The translations under genes were made by a program, and so were the position numbers. From NCBI RefSeq assembly GCF_000687475.1, contig NC_057322.1, positions 930,001 to 994,000 on the forward strand: a stretch of 64,000 nt of DNA, written 5' to 3'. This document shows, one piece after another, positions 1-12,524 of the stretch. Within the stretch, counting starts at the first letter, position 1. Each line of letters begins with the position of its first letter. Source of the stretch: Ustilaginoidea virens. Lineage: Eukaryota > Ascomycota > Sordariomycetes > Hypocreales > Clavicipitaceae. The notes beneath the pieces were generated by a model that did not search any database, was not told where the DNA came from, and saw only the letters and a list, made by a program, of their open reading frames with translations.

Positions 1-3000
1 TCTCAAGCAGCCCCCAGATGAACTCTGGGTCACCAGCACCACAGCATCACCAGCGTCACCACGTCTCCCACGTAAGCGCGCCCCTGCCGGCCGCAACGCC
101 AGCGAACCCTTCTACACGTTTCTGTCTCCTCCCCAGGCGCCCCGTGCATGCGTGCGTGCGTGCGTGCATGCAGCCGCTCGCTCGCTCGCAGGCCCGTCCA
201 CCCGCCCGTGGGCGCTAGCGCCGTGCTCCCTGATCAGAGATTCATCAGAGATTCAAAGACGCATCCTGGGGATCCGGCCAACGCCCAACCGGCGCGCGGG
301 TGGCACGACACGCACGCGTCGGCAACCCCCCCCCCCCCCCCCCGGCGTCCGGCGTCCCTAGTCAGCCCTGCCTTGGGCTCCCCTGTCGGCGACTCTTGCT
401 GGCCCTTTGTTGCACCATCACCACCCACACCCATCGTCAACCCGTCACCCGCGCAGGCCCCGTTCGGTCGGTCGGTCAATGCTGTGTGCCCGGGCTGCAA
501 CCCCCAGCCCCCTGCTGACCCGCTTTCGTTGATCCGCCCGCCGTTTGGTGGCTTGGTCCTTGGTTTCGCATGTCTTGTCTTGTCTTGTCTTGTCTTGTCA
601 TGTCATGTCTTGCCCGGATGCAGCTTCTCTCGAGGAGAGCAGGGTTCGTTCAGCGGGCCAGCCGTTCCGGGCGAAGCTTGGGATAGCCATGCTTGCGAGC
701 GCATGAACGGAGGTCTCTGCATTGCGCAGGATGAGTGAGGACGAGCCGGAAACGAGATGAGCTGCGATTGAAACAAGTAGATTCTTCCTCTTTTCATTCA
801 TCCTGTCTCTTTTTCTTCTTTTCTTTACTCTTTTTTTTTTAAATCGTTTTTTCCCCCTGCGCAATCAAAGAGTCGGCGTCGGCATCAAACGCCGCCCTGC
901 CGCCCGTCTGCAGGCAGCGAGCGGCAGGGTCAAATCACTCGGCGGGTCAACGTCAATCCCTCCCACCATCGATGCGGCCCAGTTGCCCTCGTTGCCCGCC
1001 TTGCCCGCCATGCCCGCCTTGCCCGCCTTGCCTTTAGTGATGCTGCCGCCATGTAGCGTCAACTCCGCTCCCGTGACCGCTCCACGACGGCCGACGGCTC
1101 GCCGCGCTGCCGCTGCCGCTGCCGCTGCCCAAGCCCCCGCGCCCCCAGGGCATCAACGTCCTACCCATCGCTGGCCAGGGCCTAGCGCCCCCCGTCGGCA
1201 GCCAGATCCGAGCGCCAGCCCACGCCCAGGCGTCTCCAACCCTCCCTTGCACCAGACCCGTCCGTACGTGAATGTCCCCTTGCCATGTATCGGTCTTGTG
1301 CCCAGCCATCGACCCCCCGTCGCCAAGGACGCTCAAGACGACAAGAAAGAAGGAACGAACAAAATAAGGGGGAAAAAAAAAGAGAGAGAGAGAGAGAGAG
1401 CGAAAGAATAAACAAAGAGAACCAGCCGGGCCGCAGAAACGAATAAGAGGCGATACGAGCTGCTGGACTGGAGAACAAACAGGCGGTGGATGCGCCGCGG
1501 CGCGCACTTATTTATTCCACGAAGCAGGCGTGAAGCAAGCGTGAAGCAGCTATAACCGGTGGGGCCGCGCAGAGATGGATACCTACCTACCTACCTAGGT
1601 ACAGTAGCGTAGGTATGTAGATTAGTGTGCACTCTGTAACGCCGTACTCTGTAGATGCTCGCTCCATGTCGTCTGCTGCATGTACCCAACGCAGTTGACA
1701 GTTGAGGAAAGCGTCAATTCAGCAGACGGGCTGGGCGCCCGGGGGGGGGGCAAGGATCAATCAATATGTATGAGGCCGGGTGCCAAACCCGCCAGGCAGC
1801 GCCCAGGCAGCGCCCAGGCCTAGCCCACCCGCCACGAGCGATAAAACGTCAAAGCCTGGTGCAGCCAGCGGCGGCAACTCGACTCGACCCCTAACCCTTG
1901 TAGACAGAACAAGCGCCGTTGACCGTTTCATCCGTCATCGCACCTTGACGTGAGTATCCGTAGGTACCTAAGGTTAGGTAGGTACCTAAGTCAGTCACCA
2001 CGCCCAACGAGTTGCCGAGTTGCCCGCCGCCTCGTATCCGTTCCCTGCAGCCCTGAATAAACCACCATGCCATCGTCTTTTCATCTCATCTCTCCCCTCT
2101 CCCCTCTCCCTCCCTTCTTCCCCTCTCCTTTCCCCCCTCCTTCCCCCCTCTTCACCCCCGGCACACGTCCCTACGCACACGCCACCCACGAGACGCTCAC
2201 TCCCCCACGTTTCCTCGACGCTCGCTTCCCGTCCTTGCATCTCCCCCACCCTCCCTCCCATCAACGCCCTAGGCCCACGTTTCGCCTCTTGCGCGCCAGC
2301 GTCGTTGCACAGCTTTTCATCCACGATTCGGATCTGCCTCGTGGGAAACTTTTGCCCTTTGTCTTTGATACGTCTTTTCACGGTGCACGGTGCACGGTGC
2401 ACGCTCGCCTGCAGCGACTGATGCAAGTATCGGCAGTCGCCCTACCCGACCGAAGTGGATCATGGGTTTGCGACAAGCCAGCCTAGAATCAGATGCGTAC
2501 CGTACCGTACCGGACGTCTCTTGGGGGTCGCAGACGATCCCCGGCATGGCTGCCGCTCCTGTCAATCGGGACGGGGATGCGAGCCCGGCATGGAGCTTTC
2601 GATCCCTTGCCTTGCGTTGCGTTCCCTGGCAAAAGGCGAAAGGCGAAAGAAAGGCGGGCCGTGTCGTCGCCCAAGCGGCACTTTGGCTTCGTTGGTGCTG
2701 TGCATGCTGTGCACTCGGCCGTCGCGTCGCGTGTCATTCCGCTGCCGTGCCCTCGTCTCGCCATTGCCTTGTCCTGTGGTCCTTTTTTCTTTTCTTCTTT
2801 TCTTTTTTTTTTCTTTTTTTTGGCTTGTCAGACTACAGAATGCCCAGTCGTTCGCCCTCTCAGCACTGGCATATAACGCCATCTGACTGGCCCAGAACCC
2901 CATGTTGCGATATGATGAGTCCTGCTGTCGTCAGCTCCCGTGCATTTCATTCTCTTGGTAAACACCGTTGACCCTTTTTGCAAGGTTGTTAGCCTTGCAG

Positions 3001-3880
3001 CAGAGACGGCTCCGGCCCAGGCTCACTCCCAAGGGCCGGGAGGAAAGGGAACAAGATAAAAACAAGGAGCGAAACATGAAAAAAAATAACCGTCTCTAGA
3101 CTCTTCCTGTCTTGCTGCAAATCACGGCCCGCTCGTGTACAACGCGTGCCGCATCTCATGTCCACGTTCCAAATGCGCCAGGTGGGAAAATCTACCACCA
3201 AGTTCCCCATCACAGCAAGTCAGCCACCCCCCATGCACCAATAAAACAATGCAACTGTAGATGAAAACAACAGCAATACAACACAAACTACCTTGAAATT
3301 CTTCCCACAGCCCTTTCTCGAACAATGCCATCAAATCAATCCATAACAGACGTAGCAAGATGAGGACTTTGGAGCGAGAACAAGAACGAGTCAACCGATC
3401 GAGTGGTGATGATGGGGAAAGGCATGACAACATTAACACCCTCCCGCGAAAATGAAAAATTGCACAAAACCGTACGCGTGTCCATTACTGCATGACAGTC
3501 CCCACTCCCCAAAGACCAAAAAGAAAAGTCAAAAAGTCAAAAAGAAGCTAGAGCGGCAATGAATTCTTATGTACGCAATAAACAGCAGAAGAAAAAAAGT
3601 TGTTTCGGCAAGCAGTGTACAAGTTAGGATATACTGACAGAAAGAGGGGTATAAACCGGTTGAGCAGTCCCGTGTAGCAGTCCGTGTGATTTTCCAATCG
3701 TTGGAAAACGCCAGAATCAGTGCTGACGCCATTTTCAGGAGCCTTGAGCTCTCACCCTGAAAGCCCTCTCTCAGCCATCTGACTTGACAGCTAGGTCCGC
3801 TCAAGAAATTTTGTCGATTCGCACACTGCGGCGCTCCAATGTACAGCCATCGTCGTCCCGTTCTGTCGACAGTTCGCGAT

Positions 3881-3918
<38 letters not shown>

Positions 3919-3979
3919 CCTTCTCATTCGCGAAGCCTCGCCATGCTTTCGTGCCATCGCGGCGTTACTCGCAGCTTGT
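1..3979. other. Gene-free low-complexity region, 3' of con7
   Basis: I see no gene here. Every open frame is compositionally biased and none resembles a known family. The stretch holds short tandem repeats: TGTCT-type at 571-612, a CTTGCCCGC-type repeat at 991-1032, GA at 1380-1401, three TGCACGG units near 2382-2403, pyrimidine-rich DNA at 2085-2160 and a CT microsatellite at 3880-3919. ACCTAGGTA-type palindromes occur at 1580-1602 and 1961-1989. The last few hundred bases probably hold the con7 3' UTR. A gene ending or starting left of the window could use this as flank. Confidence 0.6.
3880..3919. repeat. CT dinucleotide microsatellite
   Basis: About 20 nearly uninterrupted TC units lie just downstream of the inferred con7 stop codon, probably inside its 3' UTR, where the transcript would carry a GA-rich tract. 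Confidence 0.9.
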
Positions 3980-5834
3980 TTAGTGACTCGGCGGCTGTCC
4001 GCCATTGGCTGTCAACGACATTAGCTTTTCAAACTTTCCTTCTCCTCCCACGTCCCACTCATTATGGTTTTTTCATGGCCCTCGAACTCTTTTTATGCTT
4101 ACATTGGCTATATATGCTCTGGCTCGCCTGACCATACGGCGAATGGGGTGGGTAGCTAGGGTACAAGTGGCCGGCGTCATAATCGTTTAGTCCTTGTGGA
4201 GGGACGCCTCCCGAGGGAGGAGCTGGGTATTGGTTTGGCTGGTATCCAATAGGCGGCAGTTGGACCGCTCGGGATCCCGGATAAGTCGGAGACGTTCCAT
4301 CCGGACCTTGATCAGGTCCGCCATTCTGTGCTGCGGCGGCGGCGCGTTGCCGCTCTTCCTCGGCCTTTCGCTGCGCCTCCTCCTCCTTCTTCCTCTGCTT
4401 CCACTCTTTACGAATTTCTTTGAACTCTAAGCGCGCGGGGGGTTTTAGTACACATCCAGTATGGAGAAGAGAAAAGCACCACCTTCCGCAAGGCTAGGCG
4501 TGCGGGCAAACAGCGCAGAGTGGGCACAGCTTTCGACATACCTTCAGGTGTACGCTTTTGACCGTGTGATTGCATAGTTACATGTGCATTCAAATGATTC
4601 AATGTTCCATAGGCTTTCTCGCAACCATTCCACCCGCATTTGTACATACGCTCAATCTCTTCATATCGTCGTCGTGGGCGTTTGTGTTGCTGAGCCCCAG
4701 GTATAGGTACAAACGAGTATACCTAGTGTCGTTTGTAACATTCGCATTAGCATTCTGTCTTTTTCTCTCATCATCATCAAGTCATGTTGGGAGCAGCCAT
4801 TTGCCAAATCACAGCAGCGCAAGGGTCGCCACACTCAAAAACTATACAAGTGTCTGGGTTTCAAAGCAAACTCCCCTCGAAGGAAAACGGAAAAGGTCGC
4901 CTCCAACAACAACAACAACAACAACAACAACAGCAACAACAACAACAACAACAGCAACAACAACAACAACAACAGCAACAACAACAACAACAACAGCAAC
5001 AACAACAACAACAACAGCAACAACAACAACAACAACAGCAACAACAACCCCTTCTCCCCCACTCCTCTTCCCCTAGTCTTCAAATCTTCATAATCTGGGA
5101 CGGAAGCTGCCCCGCTTGATTTCCAAGTCTAACAAGAAAGCAAGAATAGCAAAAAAAAAAAAAAAAAAGAAGGGGGGGGGGGGGGGGGGCGAAAACACTG
5201 TCTTAGCAAAGGGCCAATGGCATCACACAATTTTTCTTACCTGGTTCTGTCTTTGTTGGGGCGGCGCCGAAGCTGGGGATTGACCATATACACCAGGATG
5301 ACCCGCAGTCATGGGAGAGGCTCCGTGTTGGCCATATCCTGCCCAGTCAGGACGCGGTTGAGCGTACATGCTGCTGCTGTGGTGCGAATAACTATGCGAC
5401 ATGTCTGGATTCGGCGCATACGGCGAAGCCTGCGGCGGCGGATAAGGATAGCTTGGACTAGGAGCTGCAATGGACGGGTCTATAGGCAATCCGCTGTCAG
5501 AATGAGCGTCATGGGACTGAGGGATTCGCCCATCCTGCGGGGAAAATGACGGACTGCTTTGCTGCTGCGCCATACCTCCGCCACTAGAGGAGCTCGCAGG
5601 ATGGTATGAACGCTGAATGTGCTCCGGAAAGGTGCCTGATCGTGAGGATTGGGGATACAAGCCGTACTCGGAGTTGGGAGTTGCCGAGGTCGGGTAGGTC
5701 ACTTCTTGCTTAACAGGATAGTGTGCACCAGACGCGTGATCTGCGTTGGAGCCTTCAGAATGGTTGTCGCCGTAGTTGCTAGGATAGGGCGAAGGCAAAC
5801 CTGACTGCGGATACTCAGAAGAACTTCGGTCCAT
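3980..5834 (-). CDS. con7: Con7-like C2H2 zinc-finger transcription factor
   Basis: Predicted nuclear transcription factor. Con7 of Magnaporthe is needed for normal conidium shape and appressorium formation (family knowledge). Model: complement(3980..4008, 4103..4426, 4542..4722, 5241..5834), 375 residues. Residues 1-198 are low-complexity, rich in Ser, Pro, Tyr and Gln. Exon 2 opens with the conserved VYSFVPIPGAQQHKRPRRR stretch and carries one finger, C-x4-C-x12-H-x5-H (C227, C232, H245, H251). A charged helix rich in Lys, Glu and Arg follows (about 259-290), then a Pro/Tyr-rich tail. The start is the first ATG before MDRSSSEY. The first intron (518 nt) holds a large CAA/CAG array. The last 29-nt exon, ending in QPPSH, is inferred from a GTAAGC donor and a GCTAAT/GACAG acceptor. 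Without that splice the frame would stop at 4062. Identity is confident; the 3' end is less so. Confidence 0.88.
4912..5047. repeat. CAA array with CAG every 21 bp (con7 intron 1)
   Basis: About 45 CAA/CAG triplets on the + strand. CAG interrupts at 4931, 4952, 4973, 4994, 5015 and 5036, exactly every 21 bp, so the array is a higher-order repeat of one CAG plus six CAA. The array lies wholly inside the first con7 intron, where the pre-mRNA reads TTG/CTG. The + strand frame through it would encode polyglutamine but has no gene context. Confidence 0.95.
5151..5189. repeat. Adjacent A18 and G18 homopolymers in con7 intron
   Basis: An A tract (5151-5168) is followed three bases later by a G tract (5172-5189). 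Both lie in con7 intron 1, about 50 bp downstream of its 5' splice site in the gene's orientation. The exact lengths may be sequencing or assembly estimates. Confidence 0.85.
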
Positions 5835-8030
5835 AGAGCTGGAGAGGAAAAGACGGCTGAAAATATGGGAGCTCCTGGGTTTCTTCTTGCCTGGGCAACG
5901 ACAGGTTTTGGGTTGTGAGCGTCGCAATCAGGTTGCGGGGAGACACACGAGAAACCCCGAGCTTTCGAGAGCCGCTTTCTCAATGCCAATATAAGGACTC
6001 GGCCGTGTCTTACAAAACCCCAAGAAGACGGTTTGGCGTAAGGCGCTTGTTGCGTTTAGTTCCAGAAGCTAAAATCGGCATAGGTAGTGATAGATCCGAT
6101 GGGCGAAGGGGGTGCCGGAGCCAGAGGAGGGAAAAAGATAAAGAGTCCAACCAGCAAAGACCCGGCGGAGGCAAGTGTCCCAACAAGAAAGCTTCGACGG
6201 GAGGATCCGAAGACCGTACACGATCTGTATCAACCGGTCTAGTTCGACAGGCTGGCAATAACAAACGACAATGGTCTGATGCTCGAAGTTAAGGATTGGT
6301 GCTAGTGCAAGCGCGCGCAGCTTCAAAGCGGCCAAATGCAGGTTTATGTTTCCAAGAGCTCGTTAGGACTAGGAACTAGTCCGAGCCGTGGGATGCGGAG
6401 CTTTGTTGGAGACGGCGCCCAGTATATTTGCGCTTGCCCACGATCAGAGAGGTAAGTCAAGGGGCTAAAGATGGTTTCCTTGACCAGATTGCGGAGCACG
6501 ACACTATTATAGTGCAAGTGCAGTATCGATTGTGGGCTCTGCCGAGCGCCCAATTCCAACTGAGCCTAGCGCCTGACTCAAGATGCGACTTGCTGGGACC
6601 TGGTAGGAACCTGCTGGGCCATAAGAGGCGAGAGGAAGGAGGGGGGAGGGTGTGAAAGGGGGTGGGTGCAAAAATGGTGTCTTCAATGGGTTGGAAGTCT
6701 GACTTGATGGAGAGTCAGTGGACGTGAAATACGGGCCGAAGCAAGAGCAAGAGCAAGAGCAATCCCAGAGAGCCGCTTTCCCAAGGACGGGGTTCTTTTT
6801 TTTTTTTCCTTCTTTTTCTTTTTTTAAGATGTGAACAACGGAGCCTACGAGATGGCTTTCAGGTCAGTAAAGTCCCCGTAGTAGATCGAGGAGAGGCTCG
6901 AGATCGCCCAAGTTTACTAAAATCGAACAGTTGCGAAAGCGCGAAGAAAACTTTGACCGTTTTTTTTTTCCCTTTGGAGGCGCAATATGAACCATGTGGG
7001 ATTTTTTTTTGGGGGGGGGGTGGTGCTTTTTTTCTCCCTCTTCCCGTTTTTCTTCGGAAAAATAAAGGGCGAGCTCCGCAACTGGATGAGGTTATGGGCC
7101 GATACAAATAGCAATGCAAGGACAGGTTTGGCGGTGGGCCGCCGAAACGATAAAGGGAAAAAAAAATGATGATAAAGAGCCTGAAGAACCGGCTAAGAGA
7201 CGGTGGGGGGAGGATCACGACAAAATGGCAGGCAGGAGAATGCGCGGCTACAATCTCGGCAAGCGTGGCAGGTGGACAACAGAAACCCAGGAGACGGACA
7301 GCAGCAAGGTTGGTGATAGGGCAGGTAACGTGACAAGCCAGCCGGCAGGAGCTGGCAGGGGGAAAAGACACAAGACACGACGTGGGGGCCTCGCCAGTGG
7401 CCACGAACAAGCAAAAGGAAGGTATTGGCGGATTTCCACAGCCAAAAGGCCGTTCGCTGGCAGAGGCCTTTTTACGATTCCGGAATTCACGAGCCCTGCC
7501 ACAGCAAGTCTTGCACGGTCAAGCCAAGTGAACAGCGACCTGCTTCACAACGACGTTTTTACTTTTTTTAAGAGGGGAACGGCCAAAGAACAAAAAAAAA
7601 AAAAACACCAAAACGAGACAAAAAAGGAAACCCGGAAAAAGGGGGCTGGTTGGAAACACAATGGGAAAGAGCGTGAGACGGACATGGAGAATCATCGGAT
7701 TCTTCCCGCTGGTTGGGCGCAAGAAAAAGGTCTCGGGTGGCAAATCTCGGGGAAGAAGACAGCACGCATGGTCCAAGGAGTCCAGCCGGCCGAAGGTATG
7801 CAGCACGCTGCAGAGGCAGCGGGGGGGGGTTTTTTTCTTCTTTTTTTATTATTCCCTTGCTCTCCGTCACTTGTTTTTTTTTTTTTATTATCTCTGGCCG
7901 CTATTCACATGGCGGTGACCTGTTCTGACCACATCCACGTCGCCCCACGTTTTCATTCGTCATGTGGGAACTGGCGGGCGGTGCACTGTGTGAACATATG
8001 CATGCGGAAGGGGGAAGAGGGGCAAAAAAG

Positions 8031-8050
8031 ACGACGACGACGACGACGAC
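8031..8050. repeat. ACG/CGA triplet microsatellite
   Basis: About 6-7 uninterrupted triplets. A second CGA array of the same type occurs at 19150-19180. Confidence 0.9.
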
Positions 8051-9033
8051 AAGTCCGGAAGGATAGGTGGGCAACGCTTCAAGACGGACTTCTATCCAAT
8101 ACCGTGCATGCTGATTCAGCCAAGTCTATTGGCTTGCAAGGGAGATGCCCAGCAGGTATGTGAGCCGGCGTCTCCTTGGAAATGACATCAAAGGCGGCAA
8201 CAGGGAAGCACGGTCGCAACCAGACGACAGGGACAGCGACGTCAACGAACCCTGGGAGGAGGAGGAAAGGGAGGAATGGGGAAAGGAAGGCAAGGGAAAG
8301 TTTTCCCTCCCCTCCAAGCCTGGGTGTCGTTGTATAAGACGGGGAGGCCGAGAGGTAAAATCCATGAATGGACGAGCCGAGCAAGCCTAGCCTCTGCAGT
8401 TGAAAAGGCTAAAAAGACAGCAAGCAACCTTGGGGAGATCAGAAACGTCAGAGAGCCTGCACGCTGGATTGGCGCAAGGACGGGCGGGGGGGGGGGAGGG
8501 GGGTGTGTGTCCAGCAACACCAACTGGACGGATGGGTCAGAGGAGCAGCAGCAGGTGGAGCCAGAAGCAGACCCTGTTCGCCAAGCGCTGCTAATTCCTG
8601 GAAGATTATGGGGCACGAAGAAAATACATGTGGCGCCTAGGCCCTGGTCCACAAACGCCCTTGGCTGCCCTTGAACTCCACCCCTCCTGCCGCGCACCCA
8701 CCTGGACCACCTGGACCCACCTGAGCCTCCCTCCATGACCGCGCGCGCGCGACCCCCCTCCCCCCCCCCCACACCACCAAGTACGGAGTACGGAGCAAGC
8801 CCTTGCAAACGTGCCTTTCTTCCTGGTACCTAGCGAGTGCATCACTGCCATAGCATACATGCTACGTGCATACCTGTTCGTCGCCCGCTTTCAACGTTTC
8901 AAAAGGCCCAGCCTCGAAATGGACATGGAATCGTGGCGGACAGGGCGTATTCCGAGGCCCTTTGCTGGTCAATGCCTCAAGGTGGCGATTTGTCCGTGTC
9001 AGCAATCAATAGGCAAACCCCTTCACTCCTCCT

Positions 9034-9062
9034 GCTTCTTCTTCTTCTTCTTCTTCTTCTTC
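9034..9062. repeat. TTC triplet microsatellite
   Basis: Nine or more TTC units in the gene-free region upstream of con7. Confidence 0.9.
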
Positions 9063-11350
9063 CTCGTCTCGTCATGGCTTGCAATTTGCGTTTCATGAAG
9101 CCAGCTGTACATCAGGCGATTATGACCAGATGTGTTAGGTGTCCCGAGCTTATCAGGGTCCGTATTGGGGGGGGGGGGGGAGGTTTGGTTCCCCTTGCTT
9201 GCTCGCAGCATCGTAATGCCAACTTGCCGTCGTTGTGGCGAGCGGTGGTTCAAGCCTGCATCATGTAAGAATGAACCTTGGCGTAAACTTGTTCACGTAG
9301 GCAAAACCCAATCGGCAGCAGCAAGCGCAACACACAAACACAGCCTGCTGGTAGCCAAAGCCAGGGCAGGCTCGTTGGGCAGATAAAAACCAAAAGTGGT
9401 CTGTGGAAGAATATGGCCCAGCAGACACCAAGCTCCCGAGTCTCTGTATTTTCTTCTCGCGGAGCAAGCCATCATCATCATCACACCCCATCGTCGGCCC
9501 CCGTCGTTCTTCGTTCTTTTTAAAAGTCCACCCGGCCACCGAACTAAGCCGATACGAGCCAGCGAAAATGCTGCATATGAAAAAAGCGGAAAAGCCCTGA
9601 TGACGGCATCCATGCTGCTACATCATTGATTCTTATTTTTTTTTCCGCAAGGAAGAAAAGAAAAAAGAAGAGGAGAAAGAAAAAAACTCCTGTCCGTGCC
9701 ATTCATGTAACACGACATGTTTCCATGGCTTTCTTTTTTTTTTTTTTTTTTTTTTTTTCTTCTCCAACAGGCCTCGGCATCTCCATCAACCTGTCCCCAT
9801 CGGAGCCGATCGCCCCGCGACTAGGGATTGCCCGGCGCTGTCGCACCAAGCGGACAACTTGGGGGATGCTAGTTTGTCGCCGGGCTTGCTTGAGCCTCGG
9901 GTCGCTTACATAGCACGAGCCTACCAGGTTGTCTGCCCCATTACTGGGATTCTCGGCCTGACGCCTCGCAATACCATGTCCGAAAATCCGTATTTCTACG
10001 ATTGCTGGGGCAGGCATTCAGTCGCGTCACCATCTGCGACGTGAAGCTACCTTCCCAGTTTGGCACCACAGCAGCTGCTTGCAATAATGCGAATCCCCAA
10101 TCTCCTACCCCCGAGGTGGCAGCAAGGCGACGCCGAGTAGCTGCATGATATCGATTCAGAAAACAAAAAATCCCTTGCTTGCTAGGGTCAAATCACCAAT
10201 TAATTATAAGACCACGTACAGCGAGGAGTCGCGCATTGTACGGTGAGAAAAACAATACTTGAACAGAGTTGCGCTCCAATCAGAGTCCAAGCGACTGCGT
10301 CCTTTGAACTGTTGCCCATAGTACCTACCATCCATGGTACAGCGCACATGGGTGAGAGGTTGATGTGAGGCTGACTGCCACCGCCTGCGGGTATCCCTGT
10401 ACTCCAGGCGATGGTGCGTCCGTACGTGCGGAGAGCGGAGAGAGGGACTGGGGGTGCTTTTGGGTGACGGGTGAGGGTGAGTTAACCCGCAGGGGCGACT
10501 GCCACTGAACATTCATGTCAGCCTTCCCAACCTCCACTGGGGCCCTCTTGATGGTTCCATGTCGATTGTTTATGTCACTCTCTGTTTTTGTGTGCCCCAT
10601 GTGACCGCTCGCCCAGGGGCACAACATGAATGCTCTCCTGTACGCTTGCAAGCCTGGTGGGTGTGAAAAGAGGTGCATTATTATCTGGTATGCCTGTGTT
10701 ATGTGCGCCCGGGTCACGGTGTGTTCCTCCTGCATTGTCAAACCGCGACTCTGACAAGACCCGAGAGAGCGAGGCCGAGAGACACCTCGCTAAAACGCGA
10801 CAATCCAATCCAGTTAAAAATAATATCCTGGAACGCAGGGCCATTATTCGACAGTATCGTGCCAGGGTCAAGGCCCGGCGTCCGGCGGCTCGGTAAGGAG
10901 CTCTTTCGCACGCGTCATCCTGCCATAAATAAAAACAAATTGGTGCTGGCGGTTGGTAAAGATTCGGACGACCTGGCTGGGGTTCTGAAACGATATCGGT
11001 GCTTTGATCTCTGCCAGCATGCTATTGGCACGTTTTTTGTCCGGAGGTAGGGCCCAATGCGCTGGTTCGAGCGGATGCGCTAGTCTGGGTTACACAGCAA
11101 CTTGGGACTAATCGTGCCGTAGCGTAGGGACCCTAAACAAGTACCGTTCCTGGCCGCGCAGCGAGGGGAGGGGGAGGAGGGGGGGGAGGGGGGGTGGTCA
11201 GAGACACAACCATCCATCCAGTCTCCTCCTTCCTTCTCTTTGCTATAGCATCTACGTTAGAGGGGCATGTAGCACCTGAAAATAAAGCCAAGATGAGACT
11301 GAAAAGGGAGGACAGGGAGGTTTTTTTTTTTTCTCCCCATTTTCTTTACC

Positions 11351-11357
11351 AAAAAAG

Positions 11358-11395
<38 letters not shown>
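11351..11395. repeat. Long A homopolymer
   Basis: Six A, one G, then 38 A. With the T47 run at 17030 it is one of the two longest homopolymers in the window. No element body or target duplication was recognised beside it, so I do not call it a retroposon tail. Confidence 0.85.
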
Positions 11396-11398
<3 letters not shown>

Positions 11399-12492
11399 CC
11401 TCAAACAGTGGTGGCTGCTTGAAGGGGTCACTGACCTGGCTTGAATGCCATGCCCACATATTGCCACCGCCAATTATCGAGTCCCGAGCCCCAACCTCCA
11501 ATTTTATTTCCTCTTCGTCGAGGTGCGTGCTTAAATCCAAGGCACTTTGCACGGTTGACACTGGTGCAGTGCCACAATGCAACGCTGTCGAGAAACGCGC
11601 ACGTGCATTCGTGCATAGTACATAGTTCCCAGTGCAGGGAGGGGGAAGCTCGACCGCCACAGCCACAGTGTTACACCTGCAGATCCCATGTCGCCAAGGC
11701 TCCAGGAGTCGTGCTACTCTACTAGAATCGATTGATACCCACGATGTCAGGGAACTGGGGACGGGACGATAGACGCACCAAGTCAGGGAACAAGAAGCGC
11801 TAACTCGGGCGTTGATGAACCACAAAGCAGCCACCAAAACAGCCACTGAAGGTCTCTCTGCGCACCTCACAAGGCCAGCATGTTGCAGTAGCCTTGCCAA
11901 TCATTGATCCGATAAAACGTCCCTACCCAAGGTACCTAGGTACCTGGGTAAGTCAGTGGCCCGTGGGTACTTCAAGAACGACACTATTGCCCGTTTGCCG
12001 TCCGCTAAACTTTTGCTGGAGCTGTCTGATTGATTCTTTGAATATGTAGCGGGCCACGTCCGCCAGTGCGCCGCGCCACTCGATTCGACCCTGGAGCGAG
12101 CATAAATGCCCTAGGTATCATTTCTTGAGCATCATCTCGTCGCGCCAGCATTGGCCAGGTGGACAGATTGGGCGCTGCACGGCTTTGTTGCAAATATCCC
12201 TTGATCCGCTTGTCAGCTGCTCAGGGGACGCACGCCATGCCAGGAAACTCTGACAACGGAACAGTGGACAGTGGACCACGTCTGGTACGTACTTGCCGAG
12301 CATGAACAATAAACGTGAGCGCGCTCTTAGCGGTCGAATCATTGACCTCCCAGGAACCCACTTGCAGCCTCGGCCTATGACAGGACGGAGCCGGGGCCGG
12401 GGGTCGCGACTGCCAAACGACGCTCTTCACGACAGGGATGTGGTCTGGTTCAGACGCGGTTGGGAGAATCACAAATTCCTCACGACCAACCA

Positions 12493-12524
12493 CCGACCGA
12501 CCGACCGACCGACCGACCGACCGA
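12493..12524. repeat. CCGA tetranucleotide microsatellite
   Basis: Eight units of CCGA in gene-free DNA. Confidence 0.9.

Larger units (their letters stand above)
5835..10900. other. con7 upstream region, part 1: no gene seen
   Basis: No protein family, tRNA or splice-supported gene was found. The longest frame, 7114-8163 on +, runs through A-rich and G-rich tracts and looks spurious. The sequence probably contains the con7 5' UTR and promoter proximal to 5835. It holds T/G/A homopolymers near 6800, 7000, 7590, 7830 and 7875, an ACG triplet array at 8031-8050, poly-G runs near 8487 and 9168, a TTC array at 9034-9062 and T25 at 9734-9758. Confidence 0.55.

Noticed and set aside
4784..5119. 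Polyglutamine protein on the + strand (111 codons)
   Set aside because: It is the antisense of con7 intron 1 and arises from the CAA/CAG array; no splice or family support.
7114..8163. 349-codon frame on +
   Set aside because: Lys/Arg/Gly-rich translation of A- and G-rich low-complexity DNA without any recognisable domain.
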